Under the pieces are notes generated by a model, which was given only the letters and a program-made list of their open reading frames with translations, searched no databases and was not told the DNA's origin. From an uncultured Peptostreptococcaceae bacterium (lineage in GTDB: Bacteria; Bacillota; Clostridia; Peptostreptococcales; Anaerovoracaceae), in NCBI GenBank assembly GCA_910588185.1, contig CAJUQR010000007.1, forward strand, positions 1 through 64,000: 64,000 nucleotides of DNA, given 5' to 3'. The first letter of the stretch is position 1; each line of letters starts with the position of its first letter. Below, piece by piece: positions 1 to 7,497 of this stretch. A program made the translations under genes and the position numbers.

Positions 1-154
1 CTGGACGGCGCATCAATACTGATTTTAATTCATCTACCTCTGAATGTACTCCCCAGTCTCCCCACAGTTCTTTCATATCATCTATTATGTTGTTCTCTTT
101 TGCAAACCATCTCTCGCCTGCCAATGCGTCTATATCTGTTCTCTTATCTGCCAT
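1..154 (-). CDS. Arginine deiminase/amidinotransferase-family protein, N-terminal part
   Basis: Only the first 51 codons are in the window; the gene runs off the left edge. The start ATG (complement of 152-154) is preceded by an AGGAG ribosome binding site. The translated start carries a Trp-rich stretch (ELWGDWGVHSEVDEL) followed by SVLMRRP, the first conserved block of the pentein superfamily that contains arginine deiminase, dimethylarginine hydrolase and glycine amidinotransferase. Catalytic residues lie outside the window, so the substrate is unknown; arginine-related chemistry is an inference from the family. It follows the Rnf operon terminator and is probably transcribed separately. 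Confidence 0.6.
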   Translation of the reverse strand, partial: MADKRTDIDALAGERWFAKENNIIDDMKELWGDWGVHSEVDELKSVLMRRP

Positions 155-180
155 GATATTGTACTCCTAAAGTAATTTAT

Positions 181-211
181 AAAAAGCCTCTCAAATCGAG
201 AGGCTTTTATA
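181..211 (-). terminator. Rho-independent terminator of the rnf operon
   Basis: Perfect inverted repeat AAAAGCCTCTC / GAGAGGCTTTT around a 5-nt loop, followed on the minus strand by a T-rich tract. It lies 23 bp beyond the rnfB stop codon and separates rnf from the next minus-strand gene. Confidence 0.9.
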
Positions 212-233
212 TTTTTAATAGAAAGGTAGGTTC

Positions 234-1079
234 TTACGCTTCTTTTGCTTCCGCAGCCGGTGCTGCAGGAGCTGCCGGTTTTCTCTTTGCTCTCATATTA
301 ATGATAGCACCTGTAGGACATTCTTTTGCACAAAGTCCGCAGTTCTTGCACTTTTCAGGATCTATCATTGCATGGTTGTCTTCAACCTTGATAGCCTCAA
401 ACTTACAAGCCTTTTCGCACTTCTTACATCCTATACAGCCATTTGAGCAAACTTTTCTTGTCTTTGCACCTGCATCTTTTGAATTACACTGAACAATAAC
501 TTTGTTCTTTGCAGGGGCAATTCTTATAACATGATTAGGACATTGTTTTGCGCATATTCCGCATCCTACACATGTCTCTCTGTCTACAACAGCCACTCCG
601 TTGCAGACTTTAATGGCGCCGTATGGACATGCTGCTTCACAATCTCCAAGACCTATACATCCATGAGCACAAGCGCTGAGACCGCCATAAAGCTGTTTTG
701 CAGCTGAACATGTGCTAAGTCCCTGATATTCCATAATTGTTTTAGCAGCATCCTTATTGCCGTTACACATAACTACTGCTACCTGAGGTTCTGCCGAACC
801 TGCTTCAACTCCCAAAATCTCAGCAAGCTTTGCAGCAACATCTGCTCCGCCTACAGGGCACTTTGAAGCGCCAATGGAAGGGTCTTCTGCCAATGCATTG
901 GCATAATCATCGCATCCTGCATAACCGCAAGCACCGCAGTTAGCTCCCGGAAGTTCTGCTCTTAAATTTGCAACTGTTTCATCTACAGGCACAAAGAAAA
1001 TCTTTGAAGCGATAGTCAGAATAACAGCCAATACGAAGCCTATGGCTACGACGAGGGCTACAGGTATTAAAATACTCAT
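234..1079 (-). CDS. rnfB: Rnf complex subunit RnfB, multi-cluster ferredoxin-like protein
   Basis: Electron-input subunit of the ferredoxin:NAD oxidoreductase Rnf complex at the cytoplasmic membrane. Residues about 2-24 form a membrane helix; Cys48, 51, 56 and 74 form the N-terminal Fe-S domain (GANCGACGYAGC). Further on are four ferredoxin-type cysteine groups (Cys137-151, 170-180, 205-215 and 234-244), enough for four [4Fe-4S] clusters, as is known for clostridial RnfB. The C-terminus is a short Ala/Pro-rich tail (PAAPAAPAAEA). The start has AAGGAGG 9 nt upstream and lies 14 nt after the rnfA stop. Last gene of the operon; the terminator follows. Confidence 0.97.
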   Translation of the reverse strand: MSILIPVALVVAIGFVLAVILTIASKIFFVPVDETVANLRAELPGANCGACGYAGCDDYANALAEDPSIGASKCPVGGADVAAKLAEILGVEAGSAEPQVAVVMCNGNKDAAKTIMEYQGLSTCSAAKQLYGGLSACAHGCIGLGDCEAACPYGAIKVCNGVAVVDRETCVGCGICAKQCPNHVIRIAPAKNKVIVQCNSKDAGAKTRKVCSNGCIGCKKCEKACKFEAIKVEDNHAMIDPEKCKNCGLCAKECPTGAIINMRAKRKPAAPAAPAAEAKEA

Positions 1080-1093
1080 TTTTAATCGCCTCC

Positions 1094-1666
1094 TTATACT
1101 AATCCGCCGAATCCCATAAATCCAAGGGACAGGAATGCAGCTGTAACTAACGTAATAGGCACACCCTGGAATGCTTTTGGAATAGCAGTATTGCCCTCTA
1201 GCTTGCTTCTCATTCCTGAGAAGAGAATCATAGCAAGAAGGAATCCGATTCCTGCACCTGCAGAGTTAACCAATGCTTCTGCATATCCATATCCTTCGTC
1301 GATATTGGAAATACAAACACCGAGTACAGCACAGTTAGTAGTGATAAGCGGCAGATAAACTCCAAGCGCTTTATGTAAAGCCGGTATGAACTTTTTAAGA
1401 GCCATTTCTACAAACTGTACAAGGGCTGCAATAACGAGGATAAATACTATTGTCTGCAAATATCCGATTTCAAGTGATTCTAACACTCTCATTATCGGCC
1501 ATGTAGCAGCAGTTGCCAATACCATTACGAAGATAACGGCAACACCCATACCTACTGCAGAGTCAAGCTTCTTGGATACGCCTAAGAAAGGACATATTCC
1601 GAGGAATTGAGCCAATACATAGTTATTTACTAAAATTACACTTACTAAAATCGTAAAAAATTCCAT
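1094..1666 (-). CDS. rnfA: Rnf complex subunit RnfA
   Basis: Integral membrane subunit of the Rnf ion-translocating complex, homologous to RnfE and to NqrE of the Na+-NQR. The 190-residue protein is almost entirely hydrophobic with about six membrane helices; it starts MEFFTILVSVILVNNYVL and contains the typical TTNCAVLG segment, whose cysteine is known in the family to help bind the intramembrane [2Fe-2S] centre. Its start codon overlaps the rnfE stop by one base (TAATG), so translation is probably coupled. Confidence 0.97.
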   Translation of the reverse strand: MEFFTILVSVILVNNYVLAQFLGICPFLGVSKKLDSAVGMGVAVIFVMVLATAATWPIMRVLESLEIGYLQTIVFILVIAALVQFVEMALKKFIPALHKALGVYLPLITTNCAVLGVCISNIDEGYGYAEALVNSAGAGIGFLLAMILFSGMRSKLEGNTAIPKAFQGVPITLVTAAFLSLGFMGFGGLV

Positions 1667-2370
1667 TATGCGTCAGCTCCTTTCTTATCTAATTCTTCAA
1701 GGCATTTTTCCTGGCTGCAAATAGATGCCATAGCGCATCCTGCACATCCAAATTCTTTCTTTTTAACGCCCTTACCATTGGTAAAGAAGTTAATTGCTGC
1801 AATCATAACAGCAAAGATGAAGAATCCGCCCGGTGCCAGCGCAATTATCATCATAGGATGTGCACTGAGCCAAGGTAATGCAACACCGAAAATAGTTCCT
1901 GCTCCAAGGATTTCTCTGATTGCACCCATTACTCCAAGAGCCAAAGTGAATCCAAGACCCATACCGATACCGTCAAGAGCAGAATCAAGAGGATTATTCT
2001 TTGAAGCAAACATTTCGGCTCTTCCCAGTATGATACAGTTTACTACAATCAATGGGATGAACAATCCTAATGATGAATAAAGAGCCGGAACAAATGCCTG
2101 AAGTGCGAACTGTACCAATGTTACGAATCCGGCTATTACTACTATGTAACATGGGATTCTTACTTTATCAGGAATAATTTTAGCCAACAAAGAAATTACT
2201 ATATTTGAGCATATGAGTACTGCCATTGCAGAAACACCCATGCCTAAACCATTTAACGCTGAACCGGTAGTTGCCAGTGTAGGACATGTTCCAAGAAGCA
2301 ATACCAGTACAGGGTTTTCTTTAATTATACCTTTGGTTAAGATGCTTAATTTACTCGTTTTCTTTTCCAT
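1666..2370 (-). CDS. rnfE: Rnf complex subunit RnfE with cysteine-rich C-terminal tail
   Basis: Membrane subunit paralogous to RnfA (VNCIILGRAEMFA corresponds to the cysteine-bearing segment). Roughly the first 200 residues are the standard six-helix protein. After the last helix there is a charged linker (KKKEFG) and a tail with Cys209, 212, 218 and 223 (CxxC-x5-C-x4-C), ending near residue 234. I infer that this tail could bind a metal or Fe-S centre on the cytoplasmic side; shorter RnfE proteins lack it. TAATG overlap with rnfA and a one-base overlap with rnfG indicate tight coupling. Confidence 0.96.
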   Translation of the reverse strand: MEKKTSKLSILTKGIIKENPVLVLLLGTCPTLATTGSALNGLGMGVSAMAVLICSNIVISLLAKIIPDKVRIPCYIVVIAGFVTLVQFALQAFVPALYSSLGLFIPLIVVNCIILGRAEMFASKNNPLDSALDGIGMGLGFTLALGVMGAIREILGAGTIFGVALPWLSAHPMMIIALAPGGFFIFAVMIAAINFFTNGKGVKKKEFGCAGCAMASICSQEKCLEELDKKGADA

Positions 2371-2939
2371 TATTTAGCACCTCCCACTATTTTTTGCTGT
2401 TCAAGGCCAGCAGCCACACCGTAGTGAACTGCATTTGAAGATACTGTTGCTCCTGATACGTGAGTAACATTTGCATCATCCTTAGCAGCAGTCGAAGTGT
2501 ATTCTTTAAGACCCTTATACTGCTTCAAATATTCTGGATCATGAGCCTTTGTTCCAAGGCCTGGAGTATCACCATGAGCCGTAACCTTAACTCCTGTAAT
2601 AGCCCCATCCTTATCAATACCTATCATTTCAGTCAATATACCGCCAAAAGACTTAGTCTTTGCAGTAACTACTATTCCTGCGCCGTTATTGGCAACATAA
2701 CAATCTGATATATATACTTTTCCCTCTTCCAAAACTGCAAGCTCACCATCATAAGGAGTAAAATCGTCTGCATCAGGAAGAAGTTCAAATCTAGCCTCAT
2801 TTGCGGCCTTTTCACTGTTTTCTTCTATAATAGGCGCTGTTATGGAGTTTACTCCTGCTAAAGCTCCTGTTATAACAAGGCATATGATTACCAAAACAAC
2901 AGTAGGTGCAATATATTCTTTAAATGTATTATTTTTCAT
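2370..2939 (-). CDS. rnfG: Rnf complex subunit RnfG, covalent FMN protein
   Basis: Peripheral, outward-facing subunit with one N-terminal membrane helix (about residues 12-32) and an FMN-binding domain. The motif SGATVSS near residue 162-168 contains the Thr that carries covalently attached FMN in RnfG/NqrC. I chose the ATG at 2939 (189 aa): an upstream in-frame ATG at 2957 coincides with the GGAGGT ribosome binding site and is unlikely to be used. The gene overlaps the end of rnfD by 11 nt. Confidence 0.95.
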   Translation of the reverse strand: MKNNTFKEYIAPTVVLVIICLVITGALAGVNSITAPIIEENSEKAANEARFELLPDADDFTPYDGELAVLEEGKVYISDCYVANNGAGIVVTAKTKSFGGILTEMIGIDKDGAITGVKVTAHGDTPGLGTKAHDPEYLKQYKGLKEYTSTAAKDDANVTHVSGATVSSNAVHYGVAAGLEQQKIVGGAK

Positions 2940-3906
2940 TTTTCTTTGCACCTCCATACATTCTATTCTGACAGAAGTTATTGATTAAAGGAGTAAGTAC
3001 GTTCATAAGCAGAATGGAGAATGAAACTCCCTCTGGATATTGACCAAATAGTCTTATCAGCATTGTGATAAGCCCGCAACCTATTCCGAAAATAACTTTG
3101 CCCATAGGCAAAAGCGGTGTGGTAACATAATCTGTCGCCATAAAGAAAGCACCCAGCATTACGCCGCCTGCAAGGATATGGAATATTGCCATATCAAGTG
3201 CATTGCCATCGCCTGTAACACTATAATAAATAAACGCAAATACGAATACTGTTCCTATAAAAGTAAAAGGAATAATCGGGCTGATAACTTTCTTCCAAAT
3301 CAGGAAGAGACCGCCTACCATAAGAGCTATTGCACTTACCTCACCCATTGATCCGCCAACAAATCCAAGGAAAAGTTCCATATTATTAGGAAGTTCTGCT
3401 CCGCCTTCTGCCAAAATTCCAAGAGGAGTAGCTGTTGAAACAGCATCTGCTGCCATTCTAGGAAGCGGCCATGTAGTCATTTCTGTTGCAAATGAAATAA
3501 ACAGAACTATTCTTGCTGTAATTGCAGGGTTTACTAAATTTTTGCCTATTCCTCCGTAAAGCTGTTTTACAATTATAATTGCGATAAAACATCCCAAAAT
3601 TGCAATCCAGAACGGAAGTCCTGAAGGAACGTTAAATGCGATAAGCATACCTGTAACTGCTGCACTTAAATCACCTACTGTCTGAGTTTTTTTCATCAAC
3701 TTATTGTAAGCCCATTCAAAGAATACAGACGCTACGATACAAACTGCAGTTAATGCCAGTACTCTCATTCCGAAAACGTAAACGCTTACTACAAGCGACG
3801 GTACCATTGCCAAAAGAACCATTGCCATGATTCTGCTGGTATCTACACTGCTTACGATATGAGGAGCTGATGATACTACTAAATTGCTGTAAGTTTTCTT
3901 TTCCAT
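2929..3906 (-). CDS. rnfD: Rnf complex subunit RnfD, FMN-bearing membrane protein
   Basis: Central membrane subunit (325 aa, about eight to ten helices) homologous to NqrB. The STATPLG segment in the middle of the protein corresponds to the S-[GT]-A-T-P-L motif whose Thr carries covalent FMN. The segment GGIGKNLVNPA and the ATDYVTTPL motif are family hallmarks. Known role: electron transfer and ion translocation through the Rnf complex. The start overlaps the rnfC stop by one base. Confidence 0.97.
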   Translation of the reverse strand: MEKKTYSNLVVSSAPHIVSSVDTSRIMAMVLLAMVPSLVVSVYVFGMRVLALTAVCIVASVFFEWAYNKLMKKTQTVGDLSAAVTGMLIAFNVPSGLPFWIAILGCFIAIIIVKQLYGGIGKNLVNPAITARIVLFISFATEMTTWPLPRMAADAVSTATPLGILAEGGAELPNNMELFLGFVGGSMGEVSAIALMVGGLFLIWKKVISPIIPFTFIGTVFVFAFIYYSVTGDGNALDMAIFHILAGGVMLGAFFMATDYVTTPLLPMGKVIFGIGCGLITMLIRLFGQYPEGVSFSILLMNVLTPLINNFCQNRMYGGAKKNEK

Positions 3907-5216
3907 TACTTAATTCCAGCCTCCTTTACCACAGCTTTTCCAAGCTTATTAGTGAAGCCCAGAGGTCTTCTTGCAGGACATACGTATGAACAGCTTCCGC
4001 ATTCCATACACTGCATAACCTTTAAGTCAGACAGCGCCTGTGCGTCTCTTCTGTCATATGCGTCTGCCAAAGCAGTAGGAATCAGCTTGAACGGGCAAGC
4101 CTGATGACATCTGCCGCAATTGATACATGCAGTTTCTTCCTTAACTAAAGACTGTGCTTTAGAAAATGCCAGAATTGCATTGTTATTCTTAACTATAGGC
4201 ATTTCATCGGAGAAAATAGCTCTTCCCATCATAGGTCCGCCCATAAGAATCTTTCTAGGTTCCTGCTTATATCCTCCGCAGAAAGCGATAACATCGTTAA
4301 TCATAGCTCCTATAGGTGCTATAACATTCTTAGGCTGGTTAACCGCATCTCCGTCTACAGTCATTCTCTTTGAAATAAGAGGCATTCCTGTTCTAAAATA
4401 TTCTCCAAGTTTAGCAAATGTTGTTACGTTGGAAAGAATAACGCCAAGGTCAGCAGGAAGTACGCCTGCATTCATGGTCTTGCCTGTAATTTCGTAAACT
4501 AAAACTCTTTCTGCTCCCTTTGGATATCTTGCCTGAAGTTTAAAAGTTTTAATGTTTGTGATACCTTTGTCTGCCAGCACTTTATCTAAATGTGCAATAG
4601 CATCAGGCTTGTTTTCTTCAATTCCTATGAATCCTTCATCAAGTCCTATGTACTTCATAGCAAGCTGCATGCCGCTTATCAAATCCTCAGTATCTTCCAG
4701 CATAAGTCTATGGTCAGAAGTAATAAACGGTTCGCACTCTGCAGCATTTACTATCAAAGTATGAACATCGTCGATATTCTTTGGATTAAACTTAATGTGT
4801 GTAGGGAAAGAAGCTCCGCCTAAACCTACAAGACCGCTGTCTCTTACAGCCTTTATAAATCCTTGTAAGTCATTCACCTCAGGCGGTTTGATTCCTTCAA
4901 AAATTTCCTGCTTCTTATCTGTCTCGATAACAACCAAAGTATCAACTCCGCCTACTGCGGATCTCTGTTCTTCGATACCTGTTACCGTACCTGAAACACT
5001 AGAGTGAATCGGTGCACTGACAAAAGCGTCAACATCACCTATTAGCTGTCCTACTTTAACGTAGTCACCTTTTTTTACTAAAGGTTTGCAAGGTGCTCCA
5101 ATATGCTGAGACATGGAAATTTTTACAACATCCGGAATAGGCATTACTTCTGTGGCACAACCGGCAGTGTGCTTGTAATGACTCACATGGATGCTCTGTA
5201 AATGTTTGTGACTCAT
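3906..5216 (-). CDS. rnfC: Rnf complex subunit RnfC, NADH-binding Fe-S protein
   Basis: Peripheral cytoplasmic subunit that binds NAD(H) and FMN at the end of the Rnf electron path. The N-terminus is a barrel-sandwich domain (residues about 1-110); GLVGLGGASFPTHIK is the nucleotide-binding region seen in NuoF-like proteins. Two [4Fe-4S] motifs lie at the C-terminus: CINCGRCHQACP and CMECGSCSYVCP. At 436 residues it has the short clostridial form, without the long repeat tail of enterobacterial RsxC. First gene of the operon; ribosome binding site AAGGAAGG upstream. Confidence 0.97.
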   Translation of the reverse strand: MSHKHLQSIHVSHYKHTAGCATEVMPIPDVVKISMSQHIGAPCKPLVKKGDYVKVGQLIGDVDAFVSAPIHSSVSGTVTGIEEQRSAVGGVDTLVVIETDKKQEIFEGIKPPEVNDLQGFIKAVRDSGLVGLGGASFPTHIKFNPKNIDDVHTLIVNAAECEPFITSDHRLMLEDTEDLISGMQLAMKYIGLDEGFIGIEENKPDAIAHLDKVLADKGITNIKTFKLQARYPKGAERVLVYEITGKTMNAGVLPADLGVILSNVTTFAKLGEYFRTGMPLISKRMTVDGDAVNQPKNVIAPIGAMINDVIAFCGGYKQEPRKILMGGPMMGRAIFSDEMPIVKNNNAILAFSKAQSLVKEETACINCGRCHQACPFKLIPTALADAYDRRDAQALSDLKVMQCMECGSCSYVCPARRPLGFTNKLGKAVVKEAGIK

Positions 5217-6023
5217 TTGTTGAGACCTTCCTTTCTAAATTTTATACATAATCATACGAAGTACATTATACAACATTATCACTCAAAAATCATCAAAAAC
5301 TTTCATAATTATCACTATGAAGCTTCTGGGAATACAAGAAAATGTTGTTTTGAGTACCGGAATGTCAAAGTAAAACAAAAAACTATGATTATATAGGTAT
5401 TACACAAAGGGAGTAGTTAATAAACTGCTAATTCCTGGACATTACAAAATTATCCTATCGTTTGATAAATATATATGCTGTAAACTTTTAATATTTATCC
5501 GAAAAATTTTGTTTTCTGAATAGCAGGTCAAACCCCGAAAATTTATCTTTTTTGTGGTATCGCCCAGGGTCTGACCCCGAAAAGCTTTGCTTTTTCGTTA
5601 AATTTGCAGGGTAAAAAAATCGTTGAAATCAGCTTTTCTCCTTGATATATACGTCATACAGACCATATTTTATAAAATTCAAGAAAATCTAACCCTGCAA
5701 AATGCCTTATTTAGACATGTTTTTCGGGGTCAGACCCTGCCAATTACCCAAAAATATTCAATTTATCGGGGTTTGTACAAAACATTTAATTCCATTCAAT
5801 AAATATTATCCCATGTTTCCCCTATTCTCCTGAGGGTACACCTCATGTTGCCACTTTTTTCTTTCATGTGGTAAAACACCAACAATTTTATAATTTTTCT
5901 TGTCGAACTACATCAAATCATGTCGAATGTTGTACAAATCAAAAAAAGAGTTCCCAAATGCCAACTATTTTCGACAAAACTGTTGGCTAAAATCAATAAC
6001 TTGTAAAAAACGTACAACACACC
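5217..6023. other. 807-bp intergenic region upstream of rnf
   Basis: No credible gene. It must hold the rnf promoter: a TATAAT on the minus strand (complement of 5265-5270), about 50 bp before the rnfC start, is a weak -10 candidate without a good -35. The central part (5520-5845) is copy 1 of a structured repeat annotated separately. The flanks contain ATGTTGTA-like words (complement of 5267-5274; 5928-5935) that recur in the other long intergenic regions of this window. Confidence 0.6.
5520..5845 (+). repeat. Dispersed structured intergenic repeat, copy 1
   Basis: Symmetric array of units related to TTGCAGGGTC-nn-ACCCCGAAAA: forward units near 5523-5541, 5563-5584 and the half unit 5603-5612, then inverted units at 5691-5702, 5721-5741 and near 5765-5772. 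The core GGGTCnGACCC is itself palindromic. A diverged copy lies in inverse orientation at 48574-48840; between 5683-5745 and the complement of 48612-48674 I count about 53 of 63 identical positions by eye. A hairpin CGAAAAGC-TTT-GCTTTTTCG sits at 5578-5597. A shared GAGGGTACACCT box lies at 5832-5843. No transposase gene is present. Confidence 0.8.
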
Positions 6024-6055
6024 ACAAAAAAGAGGAAGAATCACTTCTTCCTCTT
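6024..6055 (-). terminator. Terminator of the ornithine/proline operon
   Basis: Inverted repeat AAGAGGAAGAA / TTCTTCCTCTT with a 4-nt loop and a run of T on the minus strand, a few bases past the decarboxylase stop codon. Confidence 0.9.
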
Positions 6056-6060
6056 AAAAT

Positions 6061-7497
6061 TTATTCTTTGCCTACCCAGACTTCCATATCTTTGCTAACT
6101 CCGATTACTTTTTCTCCGGTATTCCTTAGCGACCTTATATAACTAAGAACTTCGTCGTCCAGAACTTCACCGGGACAGGCTATAGGAATACCCGGAGGAT
6201 ATGGAACAATTGACATTGCGCACACTCTGCCACATGCTTTATCTAAAGAAACTGCCTCTCTCGCCTTAGGCACACTTCTCTTTTCAAGTTTTTTAGTCAA
6301 AACCGCCGCAGGTTTATGCATGACTTCATCAGTCATATTGCAGCTTTGTGACAGCTCTCTAAGTGCTTCTATAAGTCTTTCATAGTCACTGCGAATATTT
6401 CCGATTCCGGTCATACACATAACCATATTACCGGAGACAAGTTCCACAAATATGCTGCGCTCCATCAAAAACGACTCAAGCATGTTGCCGTCAAATCCAT
6501 ATGCAGACATGTCTATATTAAGCTTTGTTCTATCCAGCTGCTTTGTGTTCATCAAAACAAGTCCATCTATTTTTGATGCTTCTTCATAAAACCACTCCAA
6601 ATTTTTCTTCCAGTCAAGTATCAGCTCTACCCCTTTCTCAAGCATAATATCTGCATTAATGTCGAGAGTCATCATAAGAGGATAAGACGGACTGGAGCTT
6701 TCTATAGCCTGAAGTTTATCTTCAAAGACATTTAAATCCACACAATCAGTACATATATTCATAACCGCTGTCTGAGTAAATGATCCAAGGGTCTTATGAG
6801 TGCTGTTTATAACCACATCAGCGCCAAGATTTTCTGATGCGCCGGGGCACCAATCTTCATCAAAGAATTTCAAATGCGCACCGTGCGCTTGATCGACAAT
6901 CAGTACTTTTCCGCGCCTATGAACTTCCCGGGAAATACTTTCAATGTCGCTGCAAATCCCATAATAGTTTGGGCTTGGCAAAATCACTGCTTCCGCATCA
7001 GGATTTTCATCAAGACATCTGACTATCTCTTCAGTGGTGACCTTTCCCAAAATCCCATAATCATTTTCGACTTCCGGCAATGCATACACAGGTTCAACAT
7101 CTCCTAAGTTCAACGCATTGAAAACCGATTTATGACAATTTCTTGCCATAATCATCTTGCCGCCTTTTGGAACTGTAGCAAGCACCGCAGCTATAATTCC
7201 CACTGAACTTCCATTGACCAAAAGGTAGGATTTTTTTACGCCATAGAGACTTTCATACTTTTTCATGGTCTGCAAGATTACATCTTCGGCCTGAAACAGA
7301 TTGTCTGCTCCCGGAATTTCTGTAATATCACAGTTCGTAAAATCTTCTATAACTCTGCCATATCCCATTCTCTCATAAAATTGTTTGCCTTTATGCCCAG
7401 GCATGTGAAATGATACGGGATTAATTTTTGAATGTTCTTCTAAAAATTGTCTTAGGCCTTTTTCCATTTCACTATTTCCAACACTTTCGTCAATCAT
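6061..7497 (-). CDS. Orn/Lys/Arg decarboxylase-family PLP enzyme
   Basis: Fold-type I PLP enzyme of the short (about 480 aa) Gram-positive family that includes B. subtilis SpeA/YaaO. Visible landmarks: SFHMPGHKG near residues 29-37, NGSSVG at 95-100, PSPNYYG, the cofactor Asp202 in VDQAHGAH, and the PLP Lys235 in STHKTLGS. The C-terminal YPPGIP motif is a family hallmark. The substrate (arginine, lysine or ornithine) cannot be told from sequence. The start ATG overlaps the putP stop by 8 nt (ATGATTGA); an internal ATG at 7467 is an alternative. Together with the OCD-type protein and proline symporter the context favours ornithine or arginine. Confidence 0.88.
   Translation of the reverse strand: MIDESVGNSEMEKGLRQFLEEHSKINPVSFHMPGHKGKQFYERMGYGRVIEDFTNCDITEIPGADNLFQAEDVILQTMKKYESLYGVKKSYLLVNGSSVGIIAAVLATVPKGGKMIMARNCHKSVFNALNLGDVEPVYALPEVENDYGILGKVTTEEIVRCLDENPDAEAVILPSPNYYGICSDIESISREVHRRGKVLIVDQAHGAHLKFFDEDWCPGASENLGADVVINSTHKTLGSFTQTAVMNICTDCVDLNVFEDKLQAIESSSPSYPLMMTLDINADIMLEKGVELILDWKKNLEWFYEEASKIDGLVLMNTKQLDRTKLNIDMSAYGFDGNMLESFLMERSIFVELVSGNMVMCMTGIGNIRSDYERLIEALRELSQSCNMTDEVMHKPAAVLTKKLEKRSVPKAREAVSLDKACGRVCAMSIVPYPPGIPIACPGEVLDDEVLSYIRSLRNTGEKVIGVSKDMEVWVGKE

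Noticed and set aside
5520..5780. CRISPR array
   Set aside because: The repeated units are short, irregularly spaced, inverted and diverged; there are no uniform spacers and no cas genes.
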